Assembly (NCBI RefSeq): GCF_016862635.1
Contig: NZ_BONI01000009.1
Location: 1 to 64,000 of the forward strand
Length of the DNA: 64,000 bases
Direction of reading: 5' to 3'
Origin: Catellatospora coxensis
Lineage (GTDB): Bacteria; Actinomycetota; Actinomycetes; Mycobacteriales; Micromonosporaceae
Each line of letters begins with the position of its first letter. Position 1 is the first letter of the stretch. The notes under the pieces are model-generated. The model saw nothing but the letters and a program-made list of their open reading frames with translations. It ran no database searches and was not told the origin of the DNA. Below are positions 44,265 through 52,735 of the stretch, one piece after another. The position numbers and the translations under genes were made by a program.

Positions 44265-45263
44265 TCACGGCTGTCCCCGGTTCGGGGTGACGGCATCGAT
44301 CGACTCCTCGGCGGACCGGCGCGTGACAGGCGGCGGCTCGCCGGGCGGGGCATGGCCGACCCGGACGCACACCTGCGGCTCGCCTAGTCCCGGCAGCAGC
44401 CGGCGCAGCTCGTCGCGGGTGTCGGCGACCTCGGTGACGTCGCTGATCGGCGCGCTGCCCAGGCCGTGCACGGCGGCGGTGAGCAGCACCGCGGACAGCG
44501 CCTGCCCGGCCCGCAGCCACGCCGGCGGGGTGTCGTCGTCGGTGAAGACGATCAGGTAGCGGGCTCCGGCGTCGGTGTCCCGGCCCGGATGCATGGTCTG
44601 CCCGCCGAACGGCGCGTAGTCGCGGATCGGCACCCGCCGCTGCACCGCCCGCACCGTGGTCTCGGTGGGCACCCCCTCGCCGCTCCACGGCGGACGGTGC
44701 GTCCAGTCGGCCAGCTCGGCCCGGTAGTCGGCGTCGGACAGCTGCAGCGCGCCGGCCCGCACGGCCGCCAGGGCCAGGACCGGGATCTGGTCGATGTCGA
44801 CCAGGTGCACGTGGGCGTGCTCCCGCTCCCCCGCGACGATCAGCGCCCAGCATTCGGCCTCGGTGACCTGCTCGGAGGTGAACGGCCGCCGGTCCGTGCG
44901 GCGGCGCCTGATCGCCGCGCTCGCCTGCAGCTCGGCCAGGTGCGGCCGGTACGGGCCGACGATGCGCAGCTCGGCGAGCAGGTCCGGGTCGGCCGGGTCG
45001 GGCAGCTGCCGCACCTGCACGTCGTGCCCGGCGGCGGCCAGGGCGGTGCGGGCGTGGTGCAGCGCGGCCCCGCAGCTGACGGTCAGCAGCCGGCCGGCCG
45101 GGTCGGCGACGGGAAGCGAGCGCCGGCGGTCGGCGTACAGGCGCAGCCCGTCCGGACCGGCGTGCCAGCGCCACGGCTGGGTGTTGAAGACCGACGGCGC
45201 GGCGAGCGCGGTGCGGGCCGCGTCGCGCAGCACCTGTTCGCGGTTCGTCTCGACTGCTGTCAT
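44265..45263 (-). CDS. Acg-family FMN-binding nitroreductase-like protein
   Basis: A 332-residue relative of the protein at 5185-6156. It begins [25 protein letters not shown] and keeps [26 protein letters not shown], and [23 protein letters not shown]. In DosR regulons such proteins bind flavin with unclear catalysis. The start at 45263 lies 83 bases from a DosR-type box (45346-45360) shared with the divergent devR gene, so DevR control is likely. The C-terminal tail ([19 protein letters not shown]) is unstructured. Confidence 0.87.
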   Translation of the reverse strand: MTAVETNREQVLRDAARTALAAPSVFNTQPWRWHAGPDGLRLYADRRRSLPVADPAGRLLTVSCGAALHHARTALAAAGHDVQVRQLPDPADPDLLAELRIVGPYRPHLAELQASAAIRRRRTDRRPFTSEQVTEAECWALIVAGEREHAHVHLVDIDQIPVLALAAVRAGALQLSDADYRAELADWTHRPPWSGEGVPTETTVRAVQRRVPIRDYAPFGGQTMHPGRDTDAGARYLIVFTDDDTPPAWLRAGQALSAVLLTAAVHGLGSAPISDVTEVADTRDELRRLLPGLGEPQVCVRVGHAPPGEPPPVTRRSAEESIDAVTPNRGQP

Positions 45264-45330
45264 GCCTTCACTGTCCGCCCGGCGCGGGCCGGCGGGCAGT
45301 GCCGGCCGGCCCGCGTCGGGCGGGGCGAGG

Positions 45331-45360
45331 GTCCCGGCCGGGGACGGGTCTTTGGTCCCT
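45331..45360. promoter_or_regulatory. DosR/DevR box between acg-type gene and devR
   Basis: GGGTCTTTGGTCCCT at 45346-45360 reads on the other strand as GGGACCAAAGACCC, a good fit to the actinobacterial DosR palindrome GGGACnnnnGnCCC. Just before it is a perfect inverted repeat GTCCC-GGCCG-GGGAC (45331-45345) that may be a second half-site pair. Position between divergent devR and acg genes fits autoregulation. Confidence 0.7.
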
Positions 45361-45395
45361 TCCCCGGCACAGCGGCCGGAGCGGACAATGCGGGG

Positions 45396-46037
45396 GTGAT
45401 CCGTGTGTTCCTGCTCGACGACCACGAGGTGGTCCGGCGCGGCCTGTGCGACCTGCTGCAGGCGGGCGGCGACATCGAGGTGGTCGGCGAGTCCGGCTCG
45501 GCGGCCGAGGCCGCCCGGCGCATCCCCGCGCTGCGCCCCGACGTCGCGGTGCTCGACGCCCGGCTGCCCGACGGCAGCGGCATCGACGTCTGCCGCGACG
45601 TCCGCTCCGTCGACCCGGACATCAAGGGCCTGATCCTCACCTCGTACGAGGACGACGAGGCGCTGTTCGCCGCGATCATGGCCGGGGCCGCCGGATACGT
45701 GCTCAAGCAGATCAAGGGCACCGATCTCGTCGACGCCGTACGCCGGGTCGCCGCGGGCCAGTCGCTGCTGGACCCGGCGGTCACCCAGCGGGTCCTCGAA
45801 CGCATCCGCAACCCGCGACACGAGCCCGACCAGCTCAAGGCGCTGACCGAGCAGGAACGCCGCATCCTCGGCCACGTCGCCGACGGGCTGACCAACCGGC
45901 AGATCGCCGAACGGATGTACCTGGCCGAGAAGACGGTCAAGAACTACGTGTCGAGCCTGCTGGCCAAACTCGGCCTGGAACGGCGTACGCAGGCGGCGGT
46001 GTTCGCGGTGAAGCTGGGCGAGCGGCCGCCGCGCTGA
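45396..46037 (+). CDS. devR: DevR (DosR)-type response regulator
   Basis: A 213-residue NarL/LuxR-class response regulator starting at GTG 45396. The receiver domain (1-120) has acidic pocket LLDDHE, phospho-acceptor Asp54 in VLDARLPDG, and Lys104 in [11 protein letters not shown]. The C-terminal helix-turn-helix is [50 protein letters not shown]. The sequence blocks [15 protein letters not shown] and [17 protein letters not shown] are signatures of DevR, the hypoxia and dormancy regulator of mycobacteria and other actinobacteria. A DosR-type box lies 36 bases upstream. Its 3' end overlaps, on the opposite strand, a fragment of its likely sensor kinase. Confidence 0.93.
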   Translation: MIRVFLLDDHEVVRRGLCDLLQAGGDIEVVGESGSAAEAARRIPALRPDVAVLDARLPDGSGIDVCRDVRSVDPDIKGLILTSYEDDEALFAAIMAGAAGYVLKQIKGTDLVDAVRRVAAGQSLLDPAVTQRVLERIRNPRHEPDQLKALTEQERRILGHVADGLTNRQIAERMYLAEKTVKNYVSSLLAKLGLERRTQAAVFAVKLGERPPR

Positions 46038-46365
46038 TCCGGCCGGCCAGCTCGGGGCGGCCGGCGGCCAGCGACGCGACGGTCTGCAGCTGCGGGCCGG
46101 TCGCGAAGAGCCGCTGGATGACCACGTCGTGCAGGTCCCGGGAGTGGTCGCGGATCCGGGTCGGCACGCCGAGGAAGCTGTGCATCGGCGGATGGTTCGC
46201 CGGGAAGCCGACCGAGCGCGGGTGGGTGGAGATGTCGGCCATCCGGACCGGCTCCGGGTCGCTGATCAGCAGGCCGAGCACACCATGCCCGGTGGGCAGC
46301 GCGCCGGTCGCCGCGTGCTGCTCCGGAGTCATGCCGTGGGTGATGAACTCGACGGCCGGGGCCAT
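45944..46365 (-). pseudogene. Remnant of a DevS-type GAF sensor histidine kinase
   Basis: On the minus strand the frame from 46365 gives the end of a GAF domain of DevS/DosS type: FITHGMTPEQHAAT, GHGVLGLLISDPEPVRMADIS, FPANHPPMHSFLGVPTRIRD. It then jumps directly to the HisKA_3 phospho-acceptor segment RDLHDVVIQRLFATGPQLQTVAS with the His intact. The second GAF domain normally between them is gone, as are the N terminus and the whole ATPase domain. The tail runs in the opposite strand of the devR 3' end. It cannot be an active kinase. Confidence 0.75.
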
Positions 46366-46399
46366 CCGCGCCCGCCCGGCCGGTCCGCGTACCGCGGCA

Positions 46400-46431
46400 G
46401 GTCCCGCAAGGTCGGGACCAACGGCCCTGAA
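46400..46431 (+). promoter_or_regulatory. DosR/DevR box upstream of the acg-type gene at 46464
   Basis: CGGGACCAACGGCCCTGA lies within 46411-46431, very like mycobacterial DosR boxes of the form GGGACnnnnGGCCC. It overlaps a perfect inverted repeat GGTCCCG-CAAGGT-CGGGACC (46400-46419). It ends 33 bases before the start codon, a typical promoter-proximal position. Confidence 0.75.
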
Positions 46432-46463
46432 CAGGCCCGCCCGCGGCGACGACAGTGGAGGCC

Positions 46464-47435
46464 ATGCAGACGTCAGCCGACCTGGACACCGCCCTGCGGG
46501 CCGCCGTGGCCGCCGCCGTGCGCGCGCCGTCGGTGCACAACACCCAGCCGTGGCGTTTCCACCTCGGGTCCGACACCATCGACGTGTACGCCGACCCGTC
46601 CCGGCTGCTGCCGGTCAGCGACCCGACGGGCCGGGCGCTGCGGGTGTCGTGCGGCGGCGCGATCCTCAACGCCCGCCTCGCCCTGGCCCACCACGGCTGG
46701 TCCACGGAGACGCTGCTGGACGCCGGAGCCGCCGAGCCGCTGCACCTGGCGCGCGTCCGCGCCGTCGGCCCGCACCCGGCCACCCCCGCCGAGCAGGAAC
46801 TGCATGCCGCGATCGGCCGGCGGCACAGCAACCGCGGCCCGTTCCTGGACACGGCCGTGCCGCTCGACGTGCGGGCCAGGCTCCACGACGCCGCCGACGC
46901 CGAGGGGTGCTGGCTCGACCTGATCCTCGGCCCGGTGGCCCAGGACCTGGTCGCCGGGCTGGTCCGCGTCGCCGACCAGCTGCTGCTGGAGACGCCGGGC
47001 TACCGGGCGGAGCTGGCCGCGTGGATCCGCGACGACCCGGCCAGCCCCGACGGTGTGGCCCGCCGCGACGGCGGCCCGGCACCCGAACCGCAGGACGTGT
47101 TCACCCGCCGCGACTTCGGCGGCGCTGCCCGCCCACCGGGACGCGACTACGAGTCCAGCCCGTTCGTGGCGCTCCTCGGGGCGCACGGCGACACCCCGCA
47201 CGACGACCTGCGCGCCGGGCAGGGCCTGCAACGGGTGCTGCTCACCGCCACCGCGGCCGGGCTGGCCACCTCGCTGACCTCGCAGCCGATCGACGTGCCC
47301 GCCATCCGCGAGCAGCTGCGCCTGGGCATGCACCGCCGCGGCGCGCCACAGATGCTGCTGCGCGCCGGGTACGCGGTCGCCACTGGTCCGACGTCGCGGC
47401 GGCCGGTCGCGGACGTGCTGACCGAGCACAGGTGA
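46464..47435 (+). CDS. Acg-family FMN-binding nitroreductase-like protein
   Basis: A 323-residue third family member. The start at ATG 46464 has GGAGG two bases upstream; GTG 46455 is an alternative. Family blocks: VRAPSVHNTQPWRFHLG, RVSCGGAILNARLAL, RRHSNRGPF (the other two have TDRR-F) and ATSLTSQPIDVPAIREQLRLG near the end. It lacks the GSAPISD sequence of its relatives and is more like the Rv3127/Rv3131 branch of DosR-regulated proteins. A strong DosR-type box precedes it. Its stop overlaps the start of the broken acg copy (GTGA). Confidence 0.87.
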   Translation: MQTSADLDTALRAAVAAAVRAPSVHNTQPWRFHLGSDTIDVYADPSRLLPVSDPTGRALRVSCGGAILNARLALAHHGWSTETLLDAGAAEPLHLARVRAVGPHPATPAEQELHAAIGRRHSNRGPFLDTAVPLDVRARLHDAADAEGCWLDLILGPVAQDLVAGLVRVADQLLLETPGYRAELAAWIRDDPASPDGVARRDGGPAPEPQDVFTRRDFGGAARPPGRDYESSPFVALLGAHGDTPHDDLRAGQGLQRVLLTATAAGLATSLTSQPIDVPAIREQLRLGMHRRGAPQMLLRAGYAVATGPTSRRPVADVLTEHR

Positions 47436-47790
47436 GCAGTGGCGAAAGTCCCGGGCACGCACCGTCGATCCACAACACCCAGCCGTGGCACTGGCAGATC
47501 CACCCCGACCGGCTCGACCTGTACTCCGACACGACCCGCGCGCTGCCCGGCACCGATCCGGACCAGCGGATGCTGCTGGTGAGCTGCGGCGCCGCGCTGC
47601 ACCACGCCCAGACGGCGCTGCACGCCCAGGGCCTCGACACCGCGGTGCGCCCGCTGCCCGAACCGACCGCCCCGACCACCTGGCGACCGTCACCGTCACC
47701 GGCGACGTCCCCGTCACCGCGCAGGCGATGCGGCTCGTGCGGGCGCTGCGGCTGCCGTTCGAGCAGACCGCCACCGTCGACGAGCACTAG
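47432..47790 (+). pseudogene. Truncated, frameshifted acg-type gene
   Basis: The frame from GTG 47432 reads SPGHAPSIHNTQPWHWQIHP and [20 protein letters not shown], the N-terminal third of an Acg protein. Around 47660-47675, after the residues LPEPTAP, the match continues in the next frame as DHLATVTVTGDVPVTAQAMRLVRALRLPFEQ and stops at 47790. The remaining two thirds of the gene are missing. The first helix of the family is also lost. It follows the intact acg gene in tandem. Confidence 0.75.
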
Positions 47791-48113
47791 TCGTCGTCCA
47801 CCACGTTGCCGTCGCGGTCATGGACCGTCGCCGCCTGTTCGAGGGCGACGCGCCATGACCGCTCGTCGTCGGTGCCGGCGCGCCAGTCGTCGCCGCGCAC
47901 CTCCCACATCGCGACGAGCCCGAGCAGCTCCTCCGGTGTGCCGGCGCTGAACAGGCAGCCGTCCTTGGCCGCGGTGTACTCGGCCGTGTACTCGCCGGGT
48001 CCCTCGCGCAGGTAGCTCAGCGAGACTGCACAGCCCTTCGCCCGCAACGCGAACAGCGCCGGGCCGCCGGTGTTTCCCGCGACCCGGATCACGACCCGGT
48101 GCTCCCCGCTCAC
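47787..48113 (-). CDS. Small protein of unknown function in the DevR island
   Basis: A 108-residue protein started at GTG 48113, with GAGAGGGG seven bases upstream; a longer reading would begin inside a DosR-type box. It reads GEHRVVIRVAGNTGGPALFALRAKG, then SLSYLREGPGEYTAEYTAAKDG and a helical C-terminal half, ending in an acidic tail VVDDD. No family was recognised. A DosR-type box at 48182-48197 lies about 70 bases upstream, so it is probably part of the DevR regulon. Confidence 0.6.
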   Translation of the reverse strand: MSGEHRVVIRVAGNTGGPALFALRAKGCAVSLSYLREGPGEYTAEYTAAKDGCLFSAGTPEELLGLVAMWEVRGDDWRAGTDDERSWRVALEQAATVHDRDGNVVDDD

Positions 48114-48181
48114 CTGCGGGCCCCTCTCGACGAATGCGCTGCTCCGCAAAGGATAGGCGGGTCCACGGTCCGCCCGGTGGG

Positions 48182-48197
48182 GAGTCTTTGGTCCCGT
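48182..48197. promoter_or_regulatory. DosR/DevR box between two divergent small genes
   Basis: GAGTCTTTGGTCCCGT matches the box at 45346-45360 across GTCTTTGGTCCC. It lies 69 bases from the start at 48113 and 84 bases from that at 48281, and could serve both. Confidence 0.65.
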
Positions 48198-48280
48198 CAC
48201 GAGGGGCCGTCGAACTCTGCTGTGACCGGTGTGACGGGCGGGATTCTGGGTGCAGACCCCCGACGTCCAAGGAGACGACG

Positions 48281-48925
48281 ATGAAGCGCAGGACCCTCGA
48301 CCTCATGTTCAGCCTCGGCGGCGTGGCCGTCGCCATCCTGCTGACGATCGCCGGCGTGGTGCTGTCGGCCAACGCCGACTTCGCCCGCACCTACGTCGCC
48401 GACCAGCTCACCCAGCAGAACATCACGTTCAAGACCCTGGACACCCTCACCCCCGAGGAGCGCGAGCAGCCGGGTCTGGTCGAGTACGCCGGGCAGCAGC
48501 TGACCACCGGCAAGCAGGCCGAGGTGTACGCCAACGAGTTCATCGGCCTGCACCTGAAGAACACCGCGGGCGGCAGGACCTACGCCGACCTGGGCGTCCC
48601 GCAGGCCCAGCTCCGCACCCAGGTCGCCGAGGCGGCCAAGAACAACGACCCGAACCTCGCCGCCCTGCAGCAGCAGCTGACCGACGTCACCGCGCAGCGG
48701 GAGACCGTGTTCAAGGGCGAGACCCTGCGCGGCCTGCTGCTGACCACCTACGGATTCAGCGAGTTCGGCGTCAAGGCGGGCCAGGCCGCGCTGGTCGCCT
48801 ACCTCGCCGCCCTGGTGCTGGCGCTGCTGTCGGTCGCGGGCTTCGTGCACGCCTTCACGACCCCCCGCACGGTGGCCTTCGCCCCGGTCGAGGCCACCCC
48901 GGGCCGCGAGCGGATCGACGCCTGA
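48281..48925 (+). CDS. Two-helix membrane protein of the DevR island
   Basis: A 214-residue protein. ATG 48281 has AAGGAG six bases upstream. One membrane helix at residues 10-30 (LGGVAVAILLTIAGVVLSA) and another near 168-190 (ALVAYLAALVLALLSVAGFVHA) flank an external domain of about 135 residues with helical, Gln-rich segments (VAEAAKNNDPNLAALQQQLTDV). Similar proteins of unknown role occur among actinobacterial membrane proteins of stress regulons. It is preceded by a DosR-type box and followed by a perfect hairpin. Confidence 0.78.
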   Translation: MKRRTLDLMFSLGGVAVAILLTIAGVVLSANADFARTYVADQLTQQNITFKTLDTLTPEEREQPGLVEYAGQQLTTGKQAEVYANEFIGLHLKNTAGGRTYADLGVPQAQLRTQVAEAAKNNDPNLAALQQQLTDVTAQRETVFKGETLRGLLLTTYGFSEFGVKAGQAALVAYLAALVLALLSVAGFVHAFTTPRTVAFAPVEATPGRERIDA

Positions 48926-48936
48926 GGCACCGGTCC

Positions 48937-48970
48937 CTGGGGCGGCCCGCCGTTTGGCGGGCCGCCCCAG
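48937..48970 (+). terminator. Hairpin after the DevR-island membrane-protein gene
   Basis: A perfect 15-base stem (CTGGGGCGGCCCGCC at 48937-48951, complement at 48956-48970) with loop GTTT, 12 bases after the stop. Confidence 0.75.
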
Positions 48971-49107
48971 CCGTCTGCCCAGGCGATTCACAGCGGAACA
49001 CGGCAATTCTGTGGACTCGTACAACCATGCGCCGCCCGGGTTCCGTTATGGACAGAGGCACGCCGGTCACTCCCTCGACGGCGGCCTCGATCCTGAAAGG
49101 AGTCGGT

Positions 49108-52100
49108 GTGTTCCACATCGGACCCCGAAATCTCCTGCTCGCGCTGCTGATCGCGGTGCTCGTCGCCTCGGTCGGCGGCGCGGGCACCGGTGCCGCCGAG
49201 CAGCCCGCCGGGGCCGCGCCCGCGGCTCCCACCCTGCTGCCGGCCGGCAAGCAGTACACGGTGACGCTGCTGACCGGCGACGTGGTGACGGTGCAGACGC
49301 GGCCGCAGGGCTGCCCGCTGGTGTCGGTCCGGCCGGCGAAGCCGAGCGGCGTGCTGCACCGCAACTGCGGCCCCGACGGGCACGTGCGGGTCGTGCCGGC
49401 GCAGGCCGCTGCGCTGATCGGCTCGGTGCTGGACGAGGCGCTGTTCGACGTGACCACCCTGATCCTCGAAGGCCACGACGACGCGCGGGCCAAGGACATC
49501 CCGCTGATCGTGCGGCAGGGCAGCGGGCCGCAGGCAAGGCAGTCGCTGACCGCAGGGCTCGACCGCACGCGCGAGCTGGCGAGCATCGGGGCCGTCGCCG
49601 GACGCCGGCCCAAGGCGAAGGCCGCCGAGTTCACGACCATGCTGTCGCAGCTCACCACTGCCCGTACGGCGACCGGCTCCGGCACCCGGGTGTGGCTGGA
49701 CCGCCAGGTGCGGGCCACAGCCGAAGCGGGCGGCGCGGGCCTCGACGCCAACCTGCGCCAGGTACGCGCGCCGCAGGCGTGGGCGGCGGGCTTCACCGGC
49801 CGGGGCGCGAAGGTGGCGGTGCTCGACACCGGCGTCGACTTCACCCACCCCGACCTGAAGGGCCGCGTCACCCAGTGGGCCGACTTCAGCACCGAGGACG
49901 GTGACGGCGTCGACCGGTTCGGGCACGGCACCCACGTCGCGGCCACGATCGCGGGCACGGGCGCGGCCTCCGGCGGCGCGCGGCGCGGTGTCGCCCCCGA
50001 GGCCGACCTGGTGATCGGCAAGGTGCTCGACGACTACGGGTACGGCACCGACTCGCAGATCATCGCCGGGATGGAGTGGGCGGCCACCCGCGCCGATGTG
50101 ATCAACATGAGCCTGGGCGGCTGGGAGCCGAGCGACGGCACCGACCCGCTGTCACTGGCCGTGGACGCGCTGACCGAGCAGCACGGCGCGCTGTTCGTGG
50201 TGGCCGCGGGCAACGACGGCCCGGCGGACGGCACCGTGTCGTGGCCCGCCGCGGCGGCCTCGGCGCTGACCGTCGGCGCGGTGGACGCCGCCGACGTGCC
50301 GGCGGACTTCTCCGGTCGGGGCCCGCTGGTCAACACGTGGGCCGCCAAGCCCGAGCTGGTCGCACCGGGCGTGGAGATCGTCGCCGCGCGGGCGGCGGGC
50401 ACCGGCATCGGCCGGGTGATCGACGCCCGGTACACGGCCGTGTCCGGGACCTCGATGGCCGCCCCGCACGTCGCGGGCGCGGCCGCGATCCTGGCGCAGC
50501 GGCACCCGGACTGGAGACCCGCGCAGTACAAGGCCGCGCTGGTGGGAGCGAGCGAGCCGCTGGCCGGCGCGGACCCGTACACCGTCGGCGCGGGCCGCCT
50601 GAACGTCGTCCGTGCGCTGAGCGGCGCGGTCAGCGAGCAGCCGGTCGTCAACCTCGGGACGTTCCCGTACCCGCAGTCCGGCATCGCGCGCACGACGCTG
50701 TCGTGGTCGAACACCTCAGCCGAACCCGCCAAGCTCCGGTTCAGCGTCGCCGTCACCGACCGGCACGGGACGGCCGTGCCCCGCACCGCGACCCTGTCGG
50801 CGTCGTCGGCGGTCCTCGCGCCCGGCGCGAAGGCGACGGTCGGCCTGCGGATCGACCGGTCCCGGCTCGCGGCCGCGCCGGGGCTGTACACGGCCGTGGT
50901 CACCGCGCACACGTTCGGCGGAGGGTTCGTGTCCAGCACGCCGGTGACCTTCTACGTGGAGCCGCCCAGCTACGACCTGACGCTGACCTCCACTCCCCTG
51001 CCGCAGACCCCCGAGGGCTCGGACGTGTACGTCTCCGCGATCGTGGTGAACCTCGACGACCGCGCGCTGTACGCGCGCCGGTGGGATGTCCCGCCCGGCG
51101 AGACCGTGACGGCACGGGTGCCCGCCGGCCGGTACAGCATCGTGTCGTCGATCTGGGACCTGGGCGAGGCGTCGTCGCGGATGGGCCTGGTCGGCGATCC
51201 CGATGTGACGGTGGCCGCGGACACCGCGTTCGTGCTCGACGGCGCGCGGGCCAAGCCGGTGACGGCCGCCGTGGACGGAGTCGAGACGGTGGCGAACGCG
51301 GTCGGGCTCACCTACGAGCAGGTGCCCCGGCACGGGCCGGGCTGGTCGGACTTCGCCTTCGCGTGGGGCGCGGACGCGGGCAAGGGCAGCGTGTTCGCCA
51401 CCCCGACCGACGGGCCGGGCGTCGGCACGTTCGACGCGTACGCCTCGTACTCGCTGGTCGCTCCTGGTGACGGGCCCAGCCCGTTCCTGTACGACCTGAT
51501 CCGGCCGCTGGGCCACCGGATCCCGGACGATCTCGCCTACCGGGTCGGCGTAGCCGAGCAGGCCCGGCTGGCCCGCATCGACCAGCGCTTCCACCTGCTG
51601 GACAAGGAGGACACGTACGTCGGCCACAAGCGGTACGGGTACAGCCCGACGGGCGGGTACATCGCCGAGGCGGACACCCACGGCCTGTCCGGTGACCGCG
51701 TGGACTACGTCACGCCCGACTACTCCTGGAAGGACGAGGCGTTCTACGACGCGAACATCGGCTACGGCGTGGTGACGCAGGAGTCGCTGCGCCGGTACGA
51801 GCCGGGCAGCCGGCAGCAGAAGGTGTGGGTGCGCCAGCCGCTGCGGCCGGACTGGTACGACGATCCGGCGCCGTCGTCGAGCGGCTGCCGGCCCGCGCCG
51901 GTGTCGCGCACCCGCGGCGTGCTGCATGTCGAGCTGGTCGACCTGACCGACGAGCATCAGCGTTTCGACTGCCTGGGCTGGGGCGACGGCTGGTCGGAGA
52001 CGACCCGGACGCTGACCCTGCACCGCAACGGGGTCCTGCTGGGACAGTACCCGGAGTCGTTCGGCGACTTCGCGATCCCGGCGGCCGCGGGTGCCTACCG

Positions 52101-52518
52101 GCTCACGTACGACCTGGACGCGAGCGTCCTGCTGCCGGTCTCCACCCGGGTGACCACCGCGTGGACGTTCCGGTCGGCCGGGCCCGCGGGCACCGGCAGC
52201 GCCCCGGTGGCGCTGCTGTCGGTCGACTACGCGCTGCCGCTGGACGTGGCGAACCGGCCGACCGGGGGCGCCGCCGAGTTCAAGGTCCGCCAGGCGCACG
52301 GCGTGCCCCGGCAGGACGTCACGTCGTTCCGGCTGTGGACCTCCTTGGACGACGGCGCCACCTGGCAGCCGGCGGCCGTGACGGCCCGCGGTGACGGCTT
52401 CGGCGCGACGCTGCCGACGCCGTCGGCCGGGCAGTCGGTGTCGTTGCGGGTCAAGGTAGCGGCCTCCGCGGGCAGCGCGGTGGAGCAGACCATCATCCGG
52501 GCGTATCGCGCCGGCTGA
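49108..52518 (+). CDS. Secreted S8 subtilisin-like protease
   Basis: A 1136-residue exported protease. GTG 49108 has AAAGGAG five bases upstream and leads straight into a signal peptide (NLLLALLIAVLVASVGGAGTGA); longer starts at 49027 and 49048 lack this. A pro-region runs to about residue 220. The catalytic triad is Asp240 (VAVLDTGVDFTHPDL), His273 (GHGTHVAATIAG) and Ser449 (SGTSMAAPHVAG), with oxyanion Asn in VVAAGNDGP. About 650 residues of beta-rich C-terminal domains follow (VNLGTFPYPQSGIARTTLSWSN onward), as in large actinobacterial extracellular subtilases. Expected role: degradation of external protein. Confidence 0.92.
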   Translation: MFHIGPRNLLLALLIAVLVASVGGAGTGAAEQPAGAAPAAPTLLPAGKQYTVTLLTGDVVTVQTRPQGCPLVSVRPAKPSGVLHRNCGPDGHVRVVPAQAAALIGSVLDEALFDVTTLILEGHDDARAKDIPLIVRQGSGPQARQSLTAGLDRTRELASIGAVAGRRPKAKAAEFTTMLSQLTTARTATGSGTRVWLDRQVRATAEAGGAGLDANLRQVRAPQAWAAGFTGRGAKVAVLDTGVDFTHPDLKGRVTQWADFSTEDGDGVDRFGHGTHVAATIAGTGAASGGARRGVAPEADLVIGKVLDDYGYGTDSQIIAGMEWAATRADVINMSLGGWEPSDGTDPLSLAVDALTEQHGALFVVAAGNDGPADGTVSWPAAAASALTVGAVDAADVPADFSGRGPLVNTWAAKPELVAPGVEIVAARAAGTGIGRVIDARYTAVSGTSMAAPHVAGAAAILAQRHPDWRPAQYKAALVGASEPLAGADPYTVGAGRLNVVRALSGAVSEQPVVNLGTFPYPQSGIARTTLSWSNTSAEPAKLRFSVAVTDRHGTAVPRTATLSASSAVLAPGAKATVGLRIDRSRLAAAPGLYTAVVTAHTFGGGFVSSTPVTFYVEPPSYDLTLTSTPLPQTPEGSDVYVSAIVVNLDDRALYARRWDVPPGETVTARVPAGRYSIVSSIWDLGEASSRMGLVGDPDVTVAADTAFVLDGARAKPVTAAVDGVETVANAVGLTYEQVPRHGPGWSDFAFAWGADAGKGSVFATPTDGPGVGTFDAYASYSLVAPGDGPSPFLYDLIRPLGHRIPDDLAYRVGVAEQARLARIDQRFHLLDKEDTYVGHKRYGYSPTGGYIAEADTHGLSGDRVDYVTPDYSWKDEAFYDANIGYGVVTQESLRRYEPGSRQQKVWVRQPLRPDWYDDPAPSSSGCRPAPVSRTRGVLHVELVDLTDEHQRFDCLGWGDGWSETTRTLTLHRNGVLLGQYPESFGDFAIPAAAGAYRLTYDLDASVLLPVSTRVTTAWTFRSAGPAGTGSAPVALLSVDYALPLDVANRPTGGAAEFKVRQAHGVPRQDVTSFRLWTSLDDGATWQPAAVTARGDGFGATLPTPSAGQSVSLRVKVAASAGSAVEQTIIRAYRAG

Positions 52519-52534
52519 GTCACGTCTCCGGTTC

Positions 52535-52576
52535 TCGTGCCGGGCTGGGCGAACGCCTGGCCCGGCACGACTTTTT
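52535..52576 (+). terminator. Rho-independent terminator after the subtilase gene
   Basis: Arms TCGTGCCGGGC (52535-52545) and GCCCGGCACGA (52560-52570) pair perfectly and are followed by CTTTTT, giving a textbook intrinsic terminator. Confidence 0.88.
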
Positions 52577-52600
52577 GCTGCCGAATCCCACTAATTGGAA

Positions 52601-52642
52601 CTCCTATTTCACAGATAGGAGATGTGGGATAACGTCTCCACC
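52601..52642 (+). promoter_or_regulatory. Promoter/operator of the sulfonate operon
   Basis: A perfect inverted repeat CTCCTAT-TTCACAG-ATAGGAG (52601-52621) lies just downstream of TTGGAA (52595-52600), a possible -35 box, and is followed by GATAAC near 52628-52633 as a possible -10. A repressor site overlapping the promoter of a sulfur-scavenging operon is a reasonable inference; no regulator gene is adjacent. The 12 bases GGAGATGTGGGA (52618-52629) recur upstream of the truncated ssuD at 60.5 kb. Confidence 0.5.
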
Positions 52643-52735
52643 ATGACCAGCCGACAGACCCCGCTCGACGCCACCGCAGTCGCGGTGTCGCGGGGCTGCT
52701 GCCGCTGCTGGACCACCGCGCGCGGCTGCTGCTGA
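52643..52735 (+). CDS. Cysteine-rich leader peptide of the sulfonate operon
   Basis: A 30-codon ORF (ATG 52643 to TGA 52733-52735) ends with Gly-Cys-Cys-Arg-Cys-Trp, six residues, then Cys-Cys and stop, so five of its last twelve codons are TGC. An in-frame ATG at 52622 would give 37 residues. It lies 173 bases upstream of ssuA. Polycysteine short ORFs that attenuate sulfur genes by cysteine supply are known in mycobacteria, so ribosome stalling at the Cys codons probably controls the operon. Start choice is uncertain because no good ribosome site is seen; it may be leaderless. Confidence 0.7.
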   Translation: MTSRQTPLDATAVAVSRGCCRCWTTARGCC

